Shown: piece by piece, positions 43,710-53,417 of the stretch
How positions within the stretch are numbered: the first letter of the stretch is position 1
How the letters are laid out: each line of letters begins with the position of its first letter
DNA from: Ascidiaceihabitans sp034111945
Lineage (GTDB): Bacteria > Pseudomonadota > Alphaproteobacteria > Rhodobacterales > Rhodobacteraceae
Direction: 5' to 3'
Assembly: GCA_047626725.1 (NCBI GenBank)
Contig: JBLHSG010000006.1
Coordinates: forward strand, 1-64,000
Length of the DNA stretch: 64,000 bases
Program-made: the position numbers and the translations under genes
The notes under the pieces: generated by a model
Database searches by the model: none
What the model was told of the DNA's origin: nothing
Seen by the model: only the letters and a program-made list of their open reading frames with translations

Positions 43710-44662
43710 TTTGGATGCCTCAGACGTGGATTGGCCAGGATCGACACGATGTCAGCGGTCATGTTCAGCAGGATGTAAATCGCGGCGAACATAAGACCGG
43801 CGGCCTGCACAACAGGCACGTCGCGTTTGACCACGTGGTCGACCAGATATTGACCCATGCCGGGGTAGGTGAACACAACTTCGATGACGACAACGCCGAC
43901 AACCAGATACGCCAGGTTAATCATGACCACGTTGACGATCGGGGCCACAGCGTTCGGGAATGCGTGCTTGCGGATCACCTCGAATGTCGAAAGCCCCTTA
44001 AGTTCAGCGGTTTCGATATACGGCGATTGCATCACGTTCAGGATGGCGGCGCGGGTCATACGCATCATGTGCGCCAGAACCACCAGCGTCAAAGCAGCGA
44101 CAGGAATCGAGATCGAGTGCAGCTTTTCCACAAAGGTCATGCTGTCGTTGATCATCGCCACAGACGGTGCCCAGCCCAGTTTCACGGCCACAAAATAGAT
44201 CAACAGGTAGCCGATCAGAAATTCAGGGATCGAAATGGTGGTCAGTGTGACGGATGAAATCAGTTTGTCAGGCCAGCGGTCTTTGTATCGAACCGCGACC
44301 AAACCAAGGAAAATCGCAAGAGGAACCGAAATCGCAGCAGCCCAGAACGCAAGGAACAATGTCTTGCCCATCTTGTCTGACATGGTGGATGCGATATCAC
44401 GTCCGTTGGTCAATGCAGTGCCCAGATCGCCCTGCAAAACGCCACCAAGCCAGTCGAAATAGCGGGTAAGCGGCGGGTCGTTCAGGCCCAACTCTGCGCG
44501 CAGGTTCGCGAGGTTTTCGGGCGTGGCGCCTTGACCAAGAATTTGTTGCGCCACATCACCGGGCAGGATCGTGGTCCCGACAAAGATGATAACAGACGCG
44601 GCGAGGAGCAGAATGATGCCCAGCGCAAAGCGCTGAGCAACAAGTTTAATGACAGGATGCAT
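43706..44662 (-). CDS. Peptide-type ABC permease, DppB family
   Basis: The ATG at 44662 (MHPVIKLVAQRFALGI) is the right start: the frame to 44770 crosses the end of the binding-protein gene. 318 residues, six helices. DppB landmarks: FVGTTILPGDVAQQILGQGA and the EAA loop region around ETAELKGLSTFEVIRKHAFP. Starts ten bases after the binding-protein stop. Forms the channel with DppC. Confidence 0.92.
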   Translation of the reverse strand: MHPVIKLVAQRFALGIILLLAASVIIFVGTTILPGDVAQQILGQGATPENLANLRAELGLNDPPLTRYFDWLGGVLQGDLGTALTNGRDIASTMSDKMGKTLFLAFWAAAISVPLAIFLGLVAVRYKDRWPDKLISSVTLTTISIPEFLIGYLLIYFVAVKLGWAPSVAMINDSMTFVEKLHSISIPVAALTLVVLAHMMRMTRAAILNVMQSPYIETAELKGLSTFEVIRKHAFPNAVAPIVNVVMINLAYLVVGVVVIEVVFTYPGMGQYLVDHVVKRDVPVVQAAGLMFAAIYILLNMTADIVSILANPRLRHPK

Positions 44663-44672
44663 GTATCCGGCC

Positions 44673-46259
44673 TTACGCTTTCCACGTTTTCGCGAAAGCA
44701 GTCCAGTACATTTGTGGACCTGACGGGTTGGTTTCCCAGCCTTGGATTTCCGAAGAAATCGCGTCAACAAAGTCGTTGAACATTGGCACCATTACGCCGC
44801 CTTCTTCGTTCAACATGCGACCCATTTTTGAATAGATCTCTTTGCGTTTTGTTTCGTCCAGTTCAGCGCGGGCCTCGAGAAGCATTGCGTCAAATTCAGG
44901 ACGTTTCCAGCGCGTGTCGTTCCAGTCGGCTGTGGACAGATACGCAGTGGTGTACATTTGGTCCTGAACCGGACGACCGCCCCAATAGGATGCGCAATAT
45001 GGCTGCACGTTCCAGACTTCTGACCAATAACCGTCGTTTGGCTCACGCTTGATTTCCAACGGGATGCCGGCAGCTTGGCACGTTTGCTGGAACAAGGCGG
45101 CTGCATCAACAGCACCCGGGAATGCGCCATCAGCGGTACGCAGAATGATTGGCGAACCATCATGGCCGGACGCTTTGTAGTGCGCGGCGGCTTTTTCCAG
45201 ATCAAAGGTACGCTGTGGGATCGTTTCGTCAAACAGCGGGTATGCTTCGTTGATTGGAATGTCGTTCCCGACAGAACCAAAGCCTTGCAAGATTTTGTCG
45301 ACCATTTCCTGACGGTTCATGGCGTGCTTCAGGGCCAAACGCAGTTCGTTGTTGTCGAATGGCGCTGTGTCGACATGTGCGATGAACACATAGTGGCCGC
45401 GACCGGATGTGGTTTTAACGTCGATTTTAGGCGAACGTCCCAACAGTTTGGCGATCTTTGGCTCAACGCGGTTGATCGAGTCGACTTGACCCGATTGCAG
45501 CGCCGCAGTCCGTGCAGTTGCGTCATTCAAAACAATCAGTTCAACGGCGTCGTAGTGACCCATTTCATCTGCAGCCCAGTGGTTCGGGTTCTTTTTGAAT
45601 GTCATGCGCACGCCAGGCTCATCGGATTCAAGCGTGTAAAGGCCTGTACCAATGGCGGCCGTCGGATCGTCAAAGCCACCGTTTGGCTGGATGATCAAGT
45701 GGTAGTCGGCCATCAGGTAGGGCAGGTCGGCGTTGCCAATTGTCAGGGTCAATTCAAAGACGTCGCCGTCAACGCGCATCGCTTCGATGCCGTTCATGAT
45801 GCCCAAAGCACCTGATTTTGAATCTTCATTCGAGTGACGCTGCATTGTCGCCAGAATGTCTTCGGCTGTTACGGCTGTACCGTTTGAAAACGTGATGCCT
45901 TGGCGCAGTTTGAAACGCCATGTTTTTGCATCTGCTGAGCCTTCCCAGCTTTCTGCGACGCGTGGGTCCAGACCGGTTGGGCCTGCATAAACCAGCGTTT
46001 CACCCCAGACAAAACCGCCCGCAAGTGGCGCATCAGACGCCCAGGATGCCGGGTCTTGAGAGTTGGTGGATTCGCCGCCAGAAACGCCCATGCGGAATGT
46101 GCCGCCTTTGACAGGACCGGCCGCGCGGGCCGCATCGGCCAACAACGTGGATGCAACAGCAGCGGTGATGCCCAAGGCAGCAGCTTTGCCCATAAATTCG
46201 CGGCGCGTCATTGTGCCGTCAGTCACTTTGGATGATAGAAATTTGAGTTCAGTACTCAT
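44673..46259 (-). CDS. ABC importer binding protein, family 5, Tat-exported
   Basis: 528 residues. A twin-arginine motif (MTRREFMGKAAALG, Arg19-Arg20) precedes the hydrophobic stretch; the mature protein begins near residue 47. SBP family 5 landmarks: WRFKLRQGITFSNGTAVTAE and NEEGGVMVPMF. Such receptors bind peptides, opines, or other bulky solutes. GGGAG stands before the ATG. It follows the CocE/NonD hydrolase gene by 123 bases, a gap that may hold a promoter of its own. Confidence 0.93.
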   Translation of the reverse strand: MSTELKFLSSKVTDGTMTRREFMGKAAALGITAAVASTLLADAARAAGPVKGGTFRMGVSGGESTNSQDPASWASDAPLAGGFVWGETLVYAGPTGLDPRVAESWEGSADAKTWRFKLRQGITFSNGTAVTAEDILATMQRHSNEDSKSGALGIMNGIEAMRVDGDVFELTLTIGNADLPYLMADYHLIIQPNGGFDDPTAAIGTGLYTLESDEPGVRMTFKKNPNHWAADEMGHYDAVELIVLNDATARTAALQSGQVDSINRVEPKIAKLLGRSPKIDVKTTSGRGHYVFIAHVDTAPFDNNELRLALKHAMNRQEMVDKILQGFGSVGNDIPINEAYPLFDETIPQRTFDLEKAAAHYKASGHDGSPIILRTADGAFPGAVDAAALFQQTCQAAGIPLEIKREPNDGYWSEVWNVQPYCASYWGGRPVQDQMYTTAYLSTADWNDTRWKRPEFDAMLLEARAELDETKRKEIYSKMGRMLNEEGGVMVPMFNDFVDAISSEIQGWETNPSGPQMYWTAFAKTWKA

Positions 46260-46382
46260 GGATGATCTCCCAGTTGGTTATTATTCGCGCGGTTCACACG
46301 CGTTTTTCTTGATTGATGGATCAAGTTTGCGCATTTGCCGCAGCCTCGCAAGGGTTAATACCCCTTTAATGACAATGATGTG

Positions 46383-48410
46383 TCAAAGGCCGTTACGTTC
46401 GATCCGGTCTGTTATGTCTCTTTCATAGATCAGCGCGTCGTTTTCATACGCCTCAAGCCTCGCGCTTAGGTGGAAATATTCCGCGTCAGACCACATTTTG
46501 CAGCTTGTTTCTGTGCGCAAGCGAATACTGTCGCGCTCTATTTCATCGCTCCAGTGGCAGGCCCCATATGCCGAAAGCGGGTCATCGGGGTGGATGCTCC
46601 AGTGTTCGCGCGCGATCGATCCATTGATCATTCCGTGGTCCAAATCACGGACTTTTCCGAAATCATCCACGATTCGCAGATGCACGATTCCGCTGTTCAG
46701 ATCGGTTTCCTGTTTGCGACTGTTTGATCCTTCGCGCAGGGTTTCGATATTCCACGGACTGTCCATTTCAGGGGGGGCAAACGGCGTGACATCTTGGGAT
46801 GGCACTGGATGCGGCACATGCACCGAACCGCCTGTTATCGTCAGCGGATACTTTTGCGCTGCGGGCCAGATCAGCGGCCAATAGGCGTTCGAAACGGACA
46901 AACACAAACGGTGTCCCGCAGGTATCGTATAGCCGATGTGATCCAGTTGCATGTCCAATAGGTAGTGTCCGGTGCCGCGATCAGGATCGGCCACAATGGT
47001 GTAGGCGTTCGGATTTTCCAGATTGATAACGCCATAGGTGATCCGGGTTTTGGCCCCATCCGGATGCACGTGGTTCAGGCGCACGGCCAATTGCCCCATC
47101 GGTTTGTCCATCTTGAGCGCCAGTTTAATCCGCGTTGCCCCCAGAATTTCGAGGGGTGCAGACACACTGTCCGTGGTCCACGTGCCGCCTTTGCTATCAT
47201 CGCGCCGCTGATCGCCGGGCATTTCGGGACCCAGCCAGATGGCGCAGTATTCACCTGCATCCGCCCCGCAATCCTGAGGGGAGGCGATATGCGTGTGCGT
47301 CGCATCGCTATGATCCACAGCCGCAGGGCCAGTCTGCAATTGATCCGCGCGCAGATGCCAATCAGACCACGTCGCATCGTCTGTCAGGGGCCTGTTGCAC
47401 GTGTCGTTTTGCATGCCGACCCAGTGCCCGACGCGGTTCGTGTACCATGTTTGCGGGCGCACGCCGTCCATGATGTAGGCGCGGTAATCAGGGTCATCTT
47501 CAACACCGGTTTCAACGCCCTTTAGCCACTTGTCCCACCAGCGCAGCGCCTCTTGTAAAAACCCGATACGCGGTTCGGGAACGGCAAAATGCGGGTACTT
47601 GTGAACCCAGGGGCCAACGATACCTTTTGCACCAGGAATATTGTCGACAATCTGCGGCACGGCGTTTTTATACGCATCCCCCCAGCCACCAACGGCCAAA
47701 ACCTTGGCTTTGATCGTATCATAGCTTTGGCAGACGGACCCGTGTTTCCAATAGGCGTCGCGGGTTTGATGCCGCAGCCAGACCGAGGGCAGGAACGGTT
47801 CGTTTTCCAGCCTGTCCATCCACATTTCGCGCCAATCCGGGCGCAGCGCAGGGTCGGGTGCGCGGGATGAATACGACCACATCGTCGCGCCCCAACCAAG
47901 GTTTTCGTTCAGCAAACAGCCACCTTTGTAATGAATGTCGTCGGCGAACCGGTCGACAGTGGAACACAAGGTGATGATCGCCTTGAGGGCAGGGGGCGTC
48001 ATCGCGGCGACTTGCAGGGCGTTAAACCCACCCCAACTGATCCCCATCATTCCGACGCTGCCATTGCACCAGTTTTGGGCGGCAAAATGGGTGATGACCT
48101 CGACTGCGTCGTCAAGTTCCTGTTGGGAATATTCGTCTTCCATCAGGCCGTGACTGTCGCCATTGCCGCGCATGTCGACGCGCAAACAGGCATAGCCGCG
48201 TTTGGCAAAATAGGGGTGGGTCAGCGCGTCTCGGGCGCAGGTGCCATCGCGTTTGCGGTAGGGCAGAAATTCGAGGATGGCAGGAACCGGATCGTCGCTG
48301 GCATCTGCAGGTTTCCAGATGCGGGCTGATAGGCGTGTGCCATCTGACAAGGTGATACCATAATCGGCGTCTTCGGTGATCTCGCGCAGGGCGTTTTTGG
48401 ACATGTTCAT
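46383..48410 (-). CDS. CocE/NonD-family hydrolase (S15 peptidase-like, 675 aa)
   Basis: The N-terminal alpha/beta hydrolase domain (about 1-290) has nucleophile Ser125 in GISWGGF. A C-terminal jelly-roll domain (about 320-600) follows, as in cocaine esterase and X-Pro dipeptidyl peptidases; 675 residues is typical. No signal peptide, so it works in the cytoplasm, probably on an ester, amide or peptide brought in by the adjacent ABC importer. The start may be 48410 or 48404 (MNMSK). A dispersed palindrome lies upstream (48452-48474). Confidence 0.88.
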   Translation of the reverse strand: MNMSKNALREITEDADYGITLSDGTRLSARIWKPADASDDPVPAILEFLPYRKRDGTCARDALTHPYFAKRGYACLRVDMRGNGDSHGLMEDEYSQQELDDAVEVITHFAAQNWCNGSVGMMGISWGGFNALQVAAMTPPALKAIITLCSTVDRFADDIHYKGGCLLNENLGWGATMWSYSSRAPDPALRPDWREMWMDRLENEPFLPSVWLRHQTRDAYWKHGSVCQSYDTIKAKVLAVGGWGDAYKNAVPQIVDNIPGAKGIVGPWVHKYPHFAVPEPRIGFLQEALRWWDKWLKGVETGVEDDPDYRAYIMDGVRPQTWYTNRVGHWVGMQNDTCNRPLTDDATWSDWHLRADQLQTGPAAVDHSDATHTHIASPQDCGADAGEYCAIWLGPEMPGDQRRDDSKGGTWTTDSVSAPLEILGATRIKLALKMDKPMGQLAVRLNHVHPDGAKTRITYGVINLENPNAYTIVADPDRGTGHYLLDMQLDHIGYTIPAGHRLCLSVSNAYWPLIWPAAQKYPLTITGGSVHVPHPVPSQDVTPFAPPEMDSPWNIETLREGSNSRKQETDLNSGIVHLRIVDDFGKVRDLDHGMINGSIAREHWSIHPDDPLSAYGACHWSDEIERDSIRLRTETSCKMWSDAEYFHLSARLEAYENDALIYERDITDRIERNGL

Positions 48411-48451
48411 GCAGCAAGGTTCGAGGGCTGCGCAGATGATGTCAAGCAGGT

Positions 48452-48474
48452 GGTGCGCGACACGCGCACCTTAC
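48452..48474 (+). repeat. Dispersed palindrome, copy 2
   Basis: GGTGCGCG-ACA-CGCGCACC followed by TTAC, an eight-base stem. Nearly identical to 21121-21144 (the loop is one base shorter). Lies between the glycerate kinase and hydrolase genes, in the opposite orientation to transcription compared with copy 1. Confidence 0.6.
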
Positions 48475-48517
48475 CAAGGCCCCGTGGTTGTTAGGCGGAC
48501 CGGTTCGTCAAAGAGGT

Positions 48518-49618
48518 CTAAAACCGTTCTGCAATCAAAAGATCCATGACATTGGTACCTGTCGGGCCGGACCGAAACAACGCGCCGCGCGCATCCAGCC
48601 AAGGGGCGGCATCGGCGCGATCAATCGCGTCCTGCGCGCTATCTTCCCACGTTGTGCCATCGATAAGTGCGCCCGCCGCGTCGGTTGGCCCATCAGTGCC
48701 ATCAGTGCCCGCGACCAAAATGCGCAAACCGTCTTGTCCGGAAATTTCACGCGCCAACAGCAACGCCAACGCCATATTGCGCCCGCCCTTGCCGGGGTTT
48801 TTGGGCAAAATCACCGTCGGTTCTCCGCCCAGAATATGCAGGCCCTTGGCGCTGTTCAGCTGATCCTTGGCAATGCGCGGGGCTAAGACGTCGACATTAT
48901 CATACAGTGTTTCCGCATTTGTCAGCACCGGCAGGTTTGCCGCCTGCGCCACGGCCATGCGCGCGATGTGATTGTTCGCGACGATATGGGCATCAAACCT
49001 AAATTCTGCACCCTCCGGTGCGTCGCCAATGCCGGATCCGATCACGCCCAAGGCATCACCTTCGACATCCGAAATCGCGAGGCTGGTCACGTGGGCACCC
49101 GCAAACCGCCCTAGCAATTTGCCGCCCTTGATCTGTGACAGCGCGCGCCGCTGTGCATTCATCGCGTGAATATCCGCACCTGACGCCAGCATGGTTTGGG
49201 TGCGCTGGGCAAGGTCGATTAGCGTCATGCCATCCGGCAAATCTTCGGCCAAGGATGACGCACCGCCAGATACCAACATCAACACGTGCGCGTCACTTTT
49301 GCAGCCCGCGATTGCGTCACGCAATGCTTTGCCTGCGCGCAAACTTGCAGCGTCCGGAACCGGGTGCGCGGCCTCAATCAGGGTCGCGTGGGGCGGGGCC
49401 CCGTCAATGTGATGGTATTTTGTCACAATATGCATCGGGACTGCGCCAAACACATCATAAGCGGCTTGGGCCATGGATGCGGCTGCCTTGCCAACGGCCA
49501 AAACCAGATCGGGTGTCGCAACGTCGTGCGCCGTAATTGCCTTAAAAACGGCAGGCTTGCCCTGTACGGCGCGCACGCCTTGCCACCAAAGGGCGGCCAA
49601 ATCTGTCGTATATGTCAT
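48518..49618 (-). CDS. Glycerate 2-kinase (GckA/TtuD, MOFRL-type)
   Basis: The ATG at 49618 (MTYTTDLAALWWQG) fits homologues; the longer frame to 49708 has no support. 366 residues, shorter than the common ~420. Landmarks: LAVGKAAASMAQAA, VSGGASSLAEDLPDGMTL, the NAQRRALSQIKGGKLLGRF block, and the C-terminal MOFRL segment with GGEPTVILPKNPGKGGRNM and TDGTDGPTDAAGALID. It phosphorylates D-glycerate with ATP to 2-phosphoglycerate. As first gene before a hydrolase and a peptide-type importer it suggests the imported compound yields glycerate. Confidence 0.92.
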   Translation of the reverse strand: MTYTTDLAALWWQGVRAVQGKPAVFKAITAHDVATPDLVLAVGKAAASMAQAAYDVFGAVPMHIVTKYHHIDGAPPHATLIEAAHPVPDAASLRAGKALRDAIAGCKSDAHVLMLVSGGASSLAEDLPDGMTLIDLAQRTQTMLASGADIHAMNAQRRALSQIKGGKLLGRFAGAHVTSLAISDVEGDALGVIGSGIGDAPEGAEFRFDAHIVANNHIARMAVAQAANLPVLTNAETLYDNVDVLAPRIAKDQLNSAKGLHILGGEPTVILPKNPGKGGRNMALALLLAREISGQDGLRILVAGTDGTDGPTDAAGALIDGTTWEDSAQDAIDRADAAPWLDARGALFRSGPTGTNVMDLLIAERF

Positions 49619-49869
49619 CCTGAATTGACTGCACTTTTCACAAGAGTTGCGCAAGAAGCAGTCGCGTTTTACATGCAAAGAGGCCGCTATATCTAACCAA
49701 ACGTTCACTAAATTGTGGTTTCGGCTAAAAAATAGACTAGCCCTTGATTCGCGGTTCGGTTATCAATGATCCACAGAGCAACGATAGGATGACGTCAAAA
49801 GGCGCTCCTGTAGGGTAAACAAATGGGCTTTCGCATTGAACGAAAGTCCGAGGTAAAAGTGGTGGTGGT

Positions 49870-52800
49870 ATGAAGGCGATTGATTTCGTCGTCCGTGATG
49901 AATCGGGCGCATTGCAACGTGGAGTCATCCCAAACGGGGATCAGACAACCACAATTCAGGCAACTTCTAATCAGGAAATCTCGCTGAATTTACGTCAGGT
50001 CGATATGCAGACCTATGCGCGCAATGGCGATGCATTGAACATTGTTTTGGCCGATGGCCGTGTCATCGTGATCGAGAATTACTTTAATGATGACGGCGGC
50101 GCGAACCGCTTGTTCATCTCTGCGGACGGCTACTTGAACGAAGTAGCGTTTGTTGAAACGACAGATGGCGGCTTGTACGCACAGTTTGGTCCGACCGAAC
50201 AATGGGGCAAATGGAGCCCGTCTGACGATCTGATTTATTTGGGCCGCACGGAAATCGCGTCGATCCCTGTTGACGACGAAGTCTCCATGTTGGCGCCATT
50301 GGCCCTGCTTGGCGGTGGTGGCCTGGGTGCTGCTGCGGCGGCTGCGGGTGTTGGTGCGGTTGTTGTCGCTGGTGGCGTCGGCGGCGGTGGCGGCGGTGGT
50401 GGTGCGGCGACGCCTGCAACGCCTGCTGTTGATACGCCTGATGCGACGCCCGTTGTTGGCGGCACAGAGCAACCTTATTCTGTTGACGTGACAGGCACCG
50501 GCGAGCCGGGCGATACTGTTGTTGTCACTGTTGGCGATCAAACCGGCGAAGACGTCATTGGCGATGATGGCACTTGGGGTGTTACGCTGACCGGTGATAC
50601 ATTGCCGTCCGATGGTGCGCACGACACGGTTGTTGTTGTCACCCATCCCGATGGCAGCACGACAACGTTGGATGGTCCTGACTGGACAATCGACACAACC
50701 CCACCCGAAGTTATTGTCACTGGCGGCGTTCAAGCCACGGGCGACGTATTCAACGGCGACGAACTGGATGGCGGCGCAACTGTGTCCGGCACCGGCGAGG
50801 CAGACGCCACGCTGACCGTCACGGTTGGCACGCACACGCAAACCACAACTGTCGGCACCGATGGCAACTGGTCTGTTACGTGGCCTGCTGGCACATTCGA
50901 GCCCGGCGAATACACAACCGATATGACAATCGTTGCGACGGATGCGGTTGGCAATTCGTCAACATCGACCACAACGATTGAAATCGATACCATCAGCGAA
51001 GTGTCCATTAATACAGACACATCCGCAGGCAACGGCACGATCAACGCCGCAGAACAGGCCGCTGGTGTGACACTGACAGGTACGGCGCAAGCGGGTTCAA
51101 CTGTTGATGTGACATTTGGCACCACAACATTGCCAGCAACCGTCGATGCAAGCGGCAACTGGAGCGTGGTTTTCCCATCTGCAGCCATCGCAACCGGCGA
51201 ATACCAAGCAACAGTTACGGCTGTGGCAACGGACGCAAACGGCAACTCTTCGACCACGACAGGCACAATGCAGGTCGACACGATCAGTGAAGTTACCGTC
51301 GACACCGCCGGTGTTGCAGGCGACGGCACGATCAATGGCGCAGAGCAATCCGCAGGCGTTACGCTGACCGGAACCGCACAAGCCGGATCAACTGTTGCCG
51401 TGACATTCGGAACCACAACATTGCCGGCAACGGTTGATGGAAATGGCAACTGGACCGTCGATTTCCCAGCCTCCGCAATTGCGACAGGCGAATATCAAGC
51501 GACAGTTACGGCTGTTGCAACGGACGCCAATGGCAACTCTTCGACATCAACGGGCACGATCCAGGTCGACACGTTTGTGAATTCGTTCGGATACACATCC
51601 ACATCGGGCGGCGCCGACGGCGTCATCAACGGAACCGAAGCGCAATCAGGTTTGATTGTCACCGGTATCGCCGAAGCAGGATCAACCGTTTCCGTGGTTT
51701 TGGGCGGCGTCACGCAAATGGCGACAGTCGATGCTGACGGCAGCTGGACCGCCACATACGGCGCAGGCCAACTGGCATCAGGCACGTATTCAACAGATAT
51801 GGTCGCCACGGCCACAGATGCGGCAGGCAACACATCAACCATCACACAAACGGTTAATGTCGACACCGAAGCAGGGTCTTTGACGATCAGTTCTACTCCG
51901 GTTGAAACGGACGATGTCATCAACTTTGCCGAAGCATCAGACGGCGTTGTTCTATCGGGTACGTCCGATGCGGGCGCGATTGTTCAGGTGACAATGGGTG
52001 GCGTTACGCATTCTGTTGTGACCAACGGCGCTGGTGTCTGGCAGGCAAACTTTGCTGCGGGCGAAATCGCACCCGGCACGTATGTTGCTGATATCACAGC
52101 AACAACTACGGATGCGGCAGGCAATTCGCGCACTGTGACAGACAGCGTAAATGTTGACACAACGGTCGACAACCTGTCGGTCAGTGCAGATACAATCGAA
52201 GGCGACAACGTCATCAGCGGTGCTGAGCAAGCAGACGGCGTGGCAGTAACAGGCACCACCGAAATCGGTTCCTCTGTTGTTGTCTCAATCGGCGGCCAAA
52301 GCGTTAACGCGATGGTCAGCGCAAACGGCAGCTGGACGGCTAACTTTAGCGCCGCACAGATCCCGACGGGCGAATACACAACAAACGTGTCCGTCACCGC
52401 GACTGACATGGCCGGCAACGTCAAAACCGTTTCGAACACCGTGCGCGTCGACACATTGGTCAACGAACTGAGCCAATCCACGATCGCGATCGAAGGTGAC
52501 AACATCGTCAACCAAGCCGAGGCCAGCGACGGGATCAACCTGTCAGGCCGCGTTGAACCGGGATCGACTGTTATGGTCGATTTCGAGGGCACAACATTGG
52601 CCGCAAACGTTGATGGAGCAGGCAACTGGAGCATTGCGATCCCGGCCTCCGCCATTCCGGCAGGGTCCTATGACGCAGACATCACAGTGATGGCGACAGA
52701 TGCGGTGGGCAACACGTCCACAATCGCAGACACGCTGGCCATCGACACCGAAGCACCCGAAGGTCCGGTTATCGCATCGTACACACGCGACGGCGACGGC

Positions 52801-53328
52801 ATTCGCGGGATTTCAACGGAACTTAGCGGCGACGACCTAAGTGTTGCGCAGCTGAACCCCGATGGGTCCATCACCGATGTTGCAGCCACACAGGTCGACA
52901 TTCCGGTCTTGGGTGAAACCAACTTTGCGTTCGCATCCGACGTGCCAGACGGGTCACATTTGATCGTGTCCTCGACAGACAACGCGGGCAACACCACCGG
53001 CACTTACGTTGTGCTGGATGATGAAAGTGCGAATTCCACAGTCGACATGTCGAACACCAACTTGGGCAACTACCAGATCAATCAAGTCGATCTGCAATTC
53101 GCCGAAGAAGCACATCTGACGATCACCGAAGCGCAGCTGGTCGGCCTTGCCGATGGCACCGATACGCTGACGGTCACAGGTGGTTCGGACGACGAAGTCA
53201 CGATCACTGGCGCGAACCAAACCGGTTCGGTCACGCACGGTGGTCAGAACTTTGACGTCTACAGCTTGGGTGCCGGCACGGTGCTGATCGAAGACGACAT
53301 CACGGTCAATACAGGCGTGATAGGCTAA
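49870..53328 (+). CDS. Large Ig-like repeat adhesin secreted by type I system (BapA-like, 1152 aa)
   Basis: The N-terminus (about 1-140) resembles the BapA-type prefix domain (NGDALNIVLADGRVIVIENYF). A Gly/Ala-rich linker follows (about 144-195). About eight tandem ~95-residue Ig-like repeats (roughly 198-963) share the patterns GTINAAEQAAGVTLTGTAQA, GSTVDVTF, GNWSV, ATDANGNSSTT and VDT. The C-terminal ~190 residues hold TEAQLVGLADGTDTLTVTGG and end VNTGVIG, the acidic-to-hydrophobic tail expected of a type I signal. No RTX nonapeptides are present. The TolC, ABC and HlyD genes follow directly, so the protein is probably surface-bound or released and used in attachment or biofilm. Confidence 0.92.
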   Translation: MKAIDFVVRDESGALQRGVIPNGDQTTTIQATSNQEISLNLRQVDMQTYARNGDALNIVLADGRVIVIENYFNDDGGANRLFISADGYLNEVAFVETTDGGLYAQFGPTEQWGKWSPSDDLIYLGRTEIASIPVDDEVSMLAPLALLGGGGLGAAAAAAGVGAVVVAGGVGGGGGGGGAATPATPAVDTPDATPVVGGTEQPYSVDVTGTGEPGDTVVVTVGDQTGEDVIGDDGTWGVTLTGDTLPSDGAHDTVVVVTHPDGSTTTLDGPDWTIDTTPPEVIVTGGVQATGDVFNGDELDGGATVSGTGEADATLTVTVGTHTQTTTVGTDGNWSVTWPAGTFEPGEYTTDMTIVATDAVGNSSTSTTTIEIDTISEVSINTDTSAGNGTINAAEQAAGVTLTGTAQAGSTVDVTFGTTTLPATVDASGNWSVVFPSAAIATGEYQATVTAVATDANGNSSTTTGTMQVDTISEVTVDTAGVAGDGTINGAEQSAGVTLTGTAQAGSTVAVTFGTTTLPATVDGNGNWTVDFPASAIATGEYQATVTAVATDANGNSSTSTGTIQVDTFVNSFGYTSTSGGADGVINGTEAQSGLIVTGIAEAGSTVSVVLGGVTQMATVDADGSWTATYGAGQLASGTYSTDMVATATDAAGNTSTITQTVNVDTEAGSLTISSTPVETDDVINFAEASDGVVLSGTSDAGAIVQVTMGGVTHSVVTNGAGVWQANFAAGEIAPGTYVADITATTTDAAGNSRTVTDSVNVDTTVDNLSVSADTIEGDNVISGAEQADGVAVTGTTEIGSSVVVSIGGQSVNAMVSANGSWTANFSAAQIPTGEYTTNVSVTATDMAGNVKTVSNTVRVDTLVNELSQSTIAIEGDNIVNQAEASDGINLSGRVEPGSTVMVDFEGTTLAANVDGAGNWSIAIPASAIPAGSYDADITVMATDAVGNTSTIADTLAIDTEAPEGPVIASYTRDGDGIRGISTELSGDDLSVAQLNPDGSITDVAATQVDIPVLGETNFAFASDVPDGSHLIVSSTDNAGNTTGTYVVLDDESANSTVDMSNTNLGNYQINQVDLQFAEEAHLTITEAQLVGLADGTDTLTVTGGSDDEVTITGANQTGSVTHGGQNFDVYSLGAGTVLIEDDITVNTGVIG
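50461..52760 (+). repeat. Coding tandem repeats of the adhesin (~8 units of about 285 bases)
   Basis: Units 3 and 4 (about 51000-51290 and 51290-51580) are nearly identical in protein but differ at many third positions, so the duplication is old and kept by selection. The other units have diverged to the shared core motif only. Confidence 0.8.
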
Positions 53329-53417
53329 CGCCAAATAACGACAATCGAGGCGCGGATGGGAAACCAAACCGCGCCCGATAAAAAGTACATTTAGTACGGC
53401 TATGTTGAGGGCAGGAC

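Noticed and set aside
49990..52655. Several long minus-strand frames (283, 239 and 223 residues) opposite the adhesin
   Set aside because: They follow the adhesin's repeat period and arise from Gly/Thr/Asp-rich coding repeats read backwards; no start sites or domains.
49870..53328. RTX toxin or calcium-binding repeat protein
   Set aside because: No GGxGxDxUx nonapeptides; the repeats are Ig-like.
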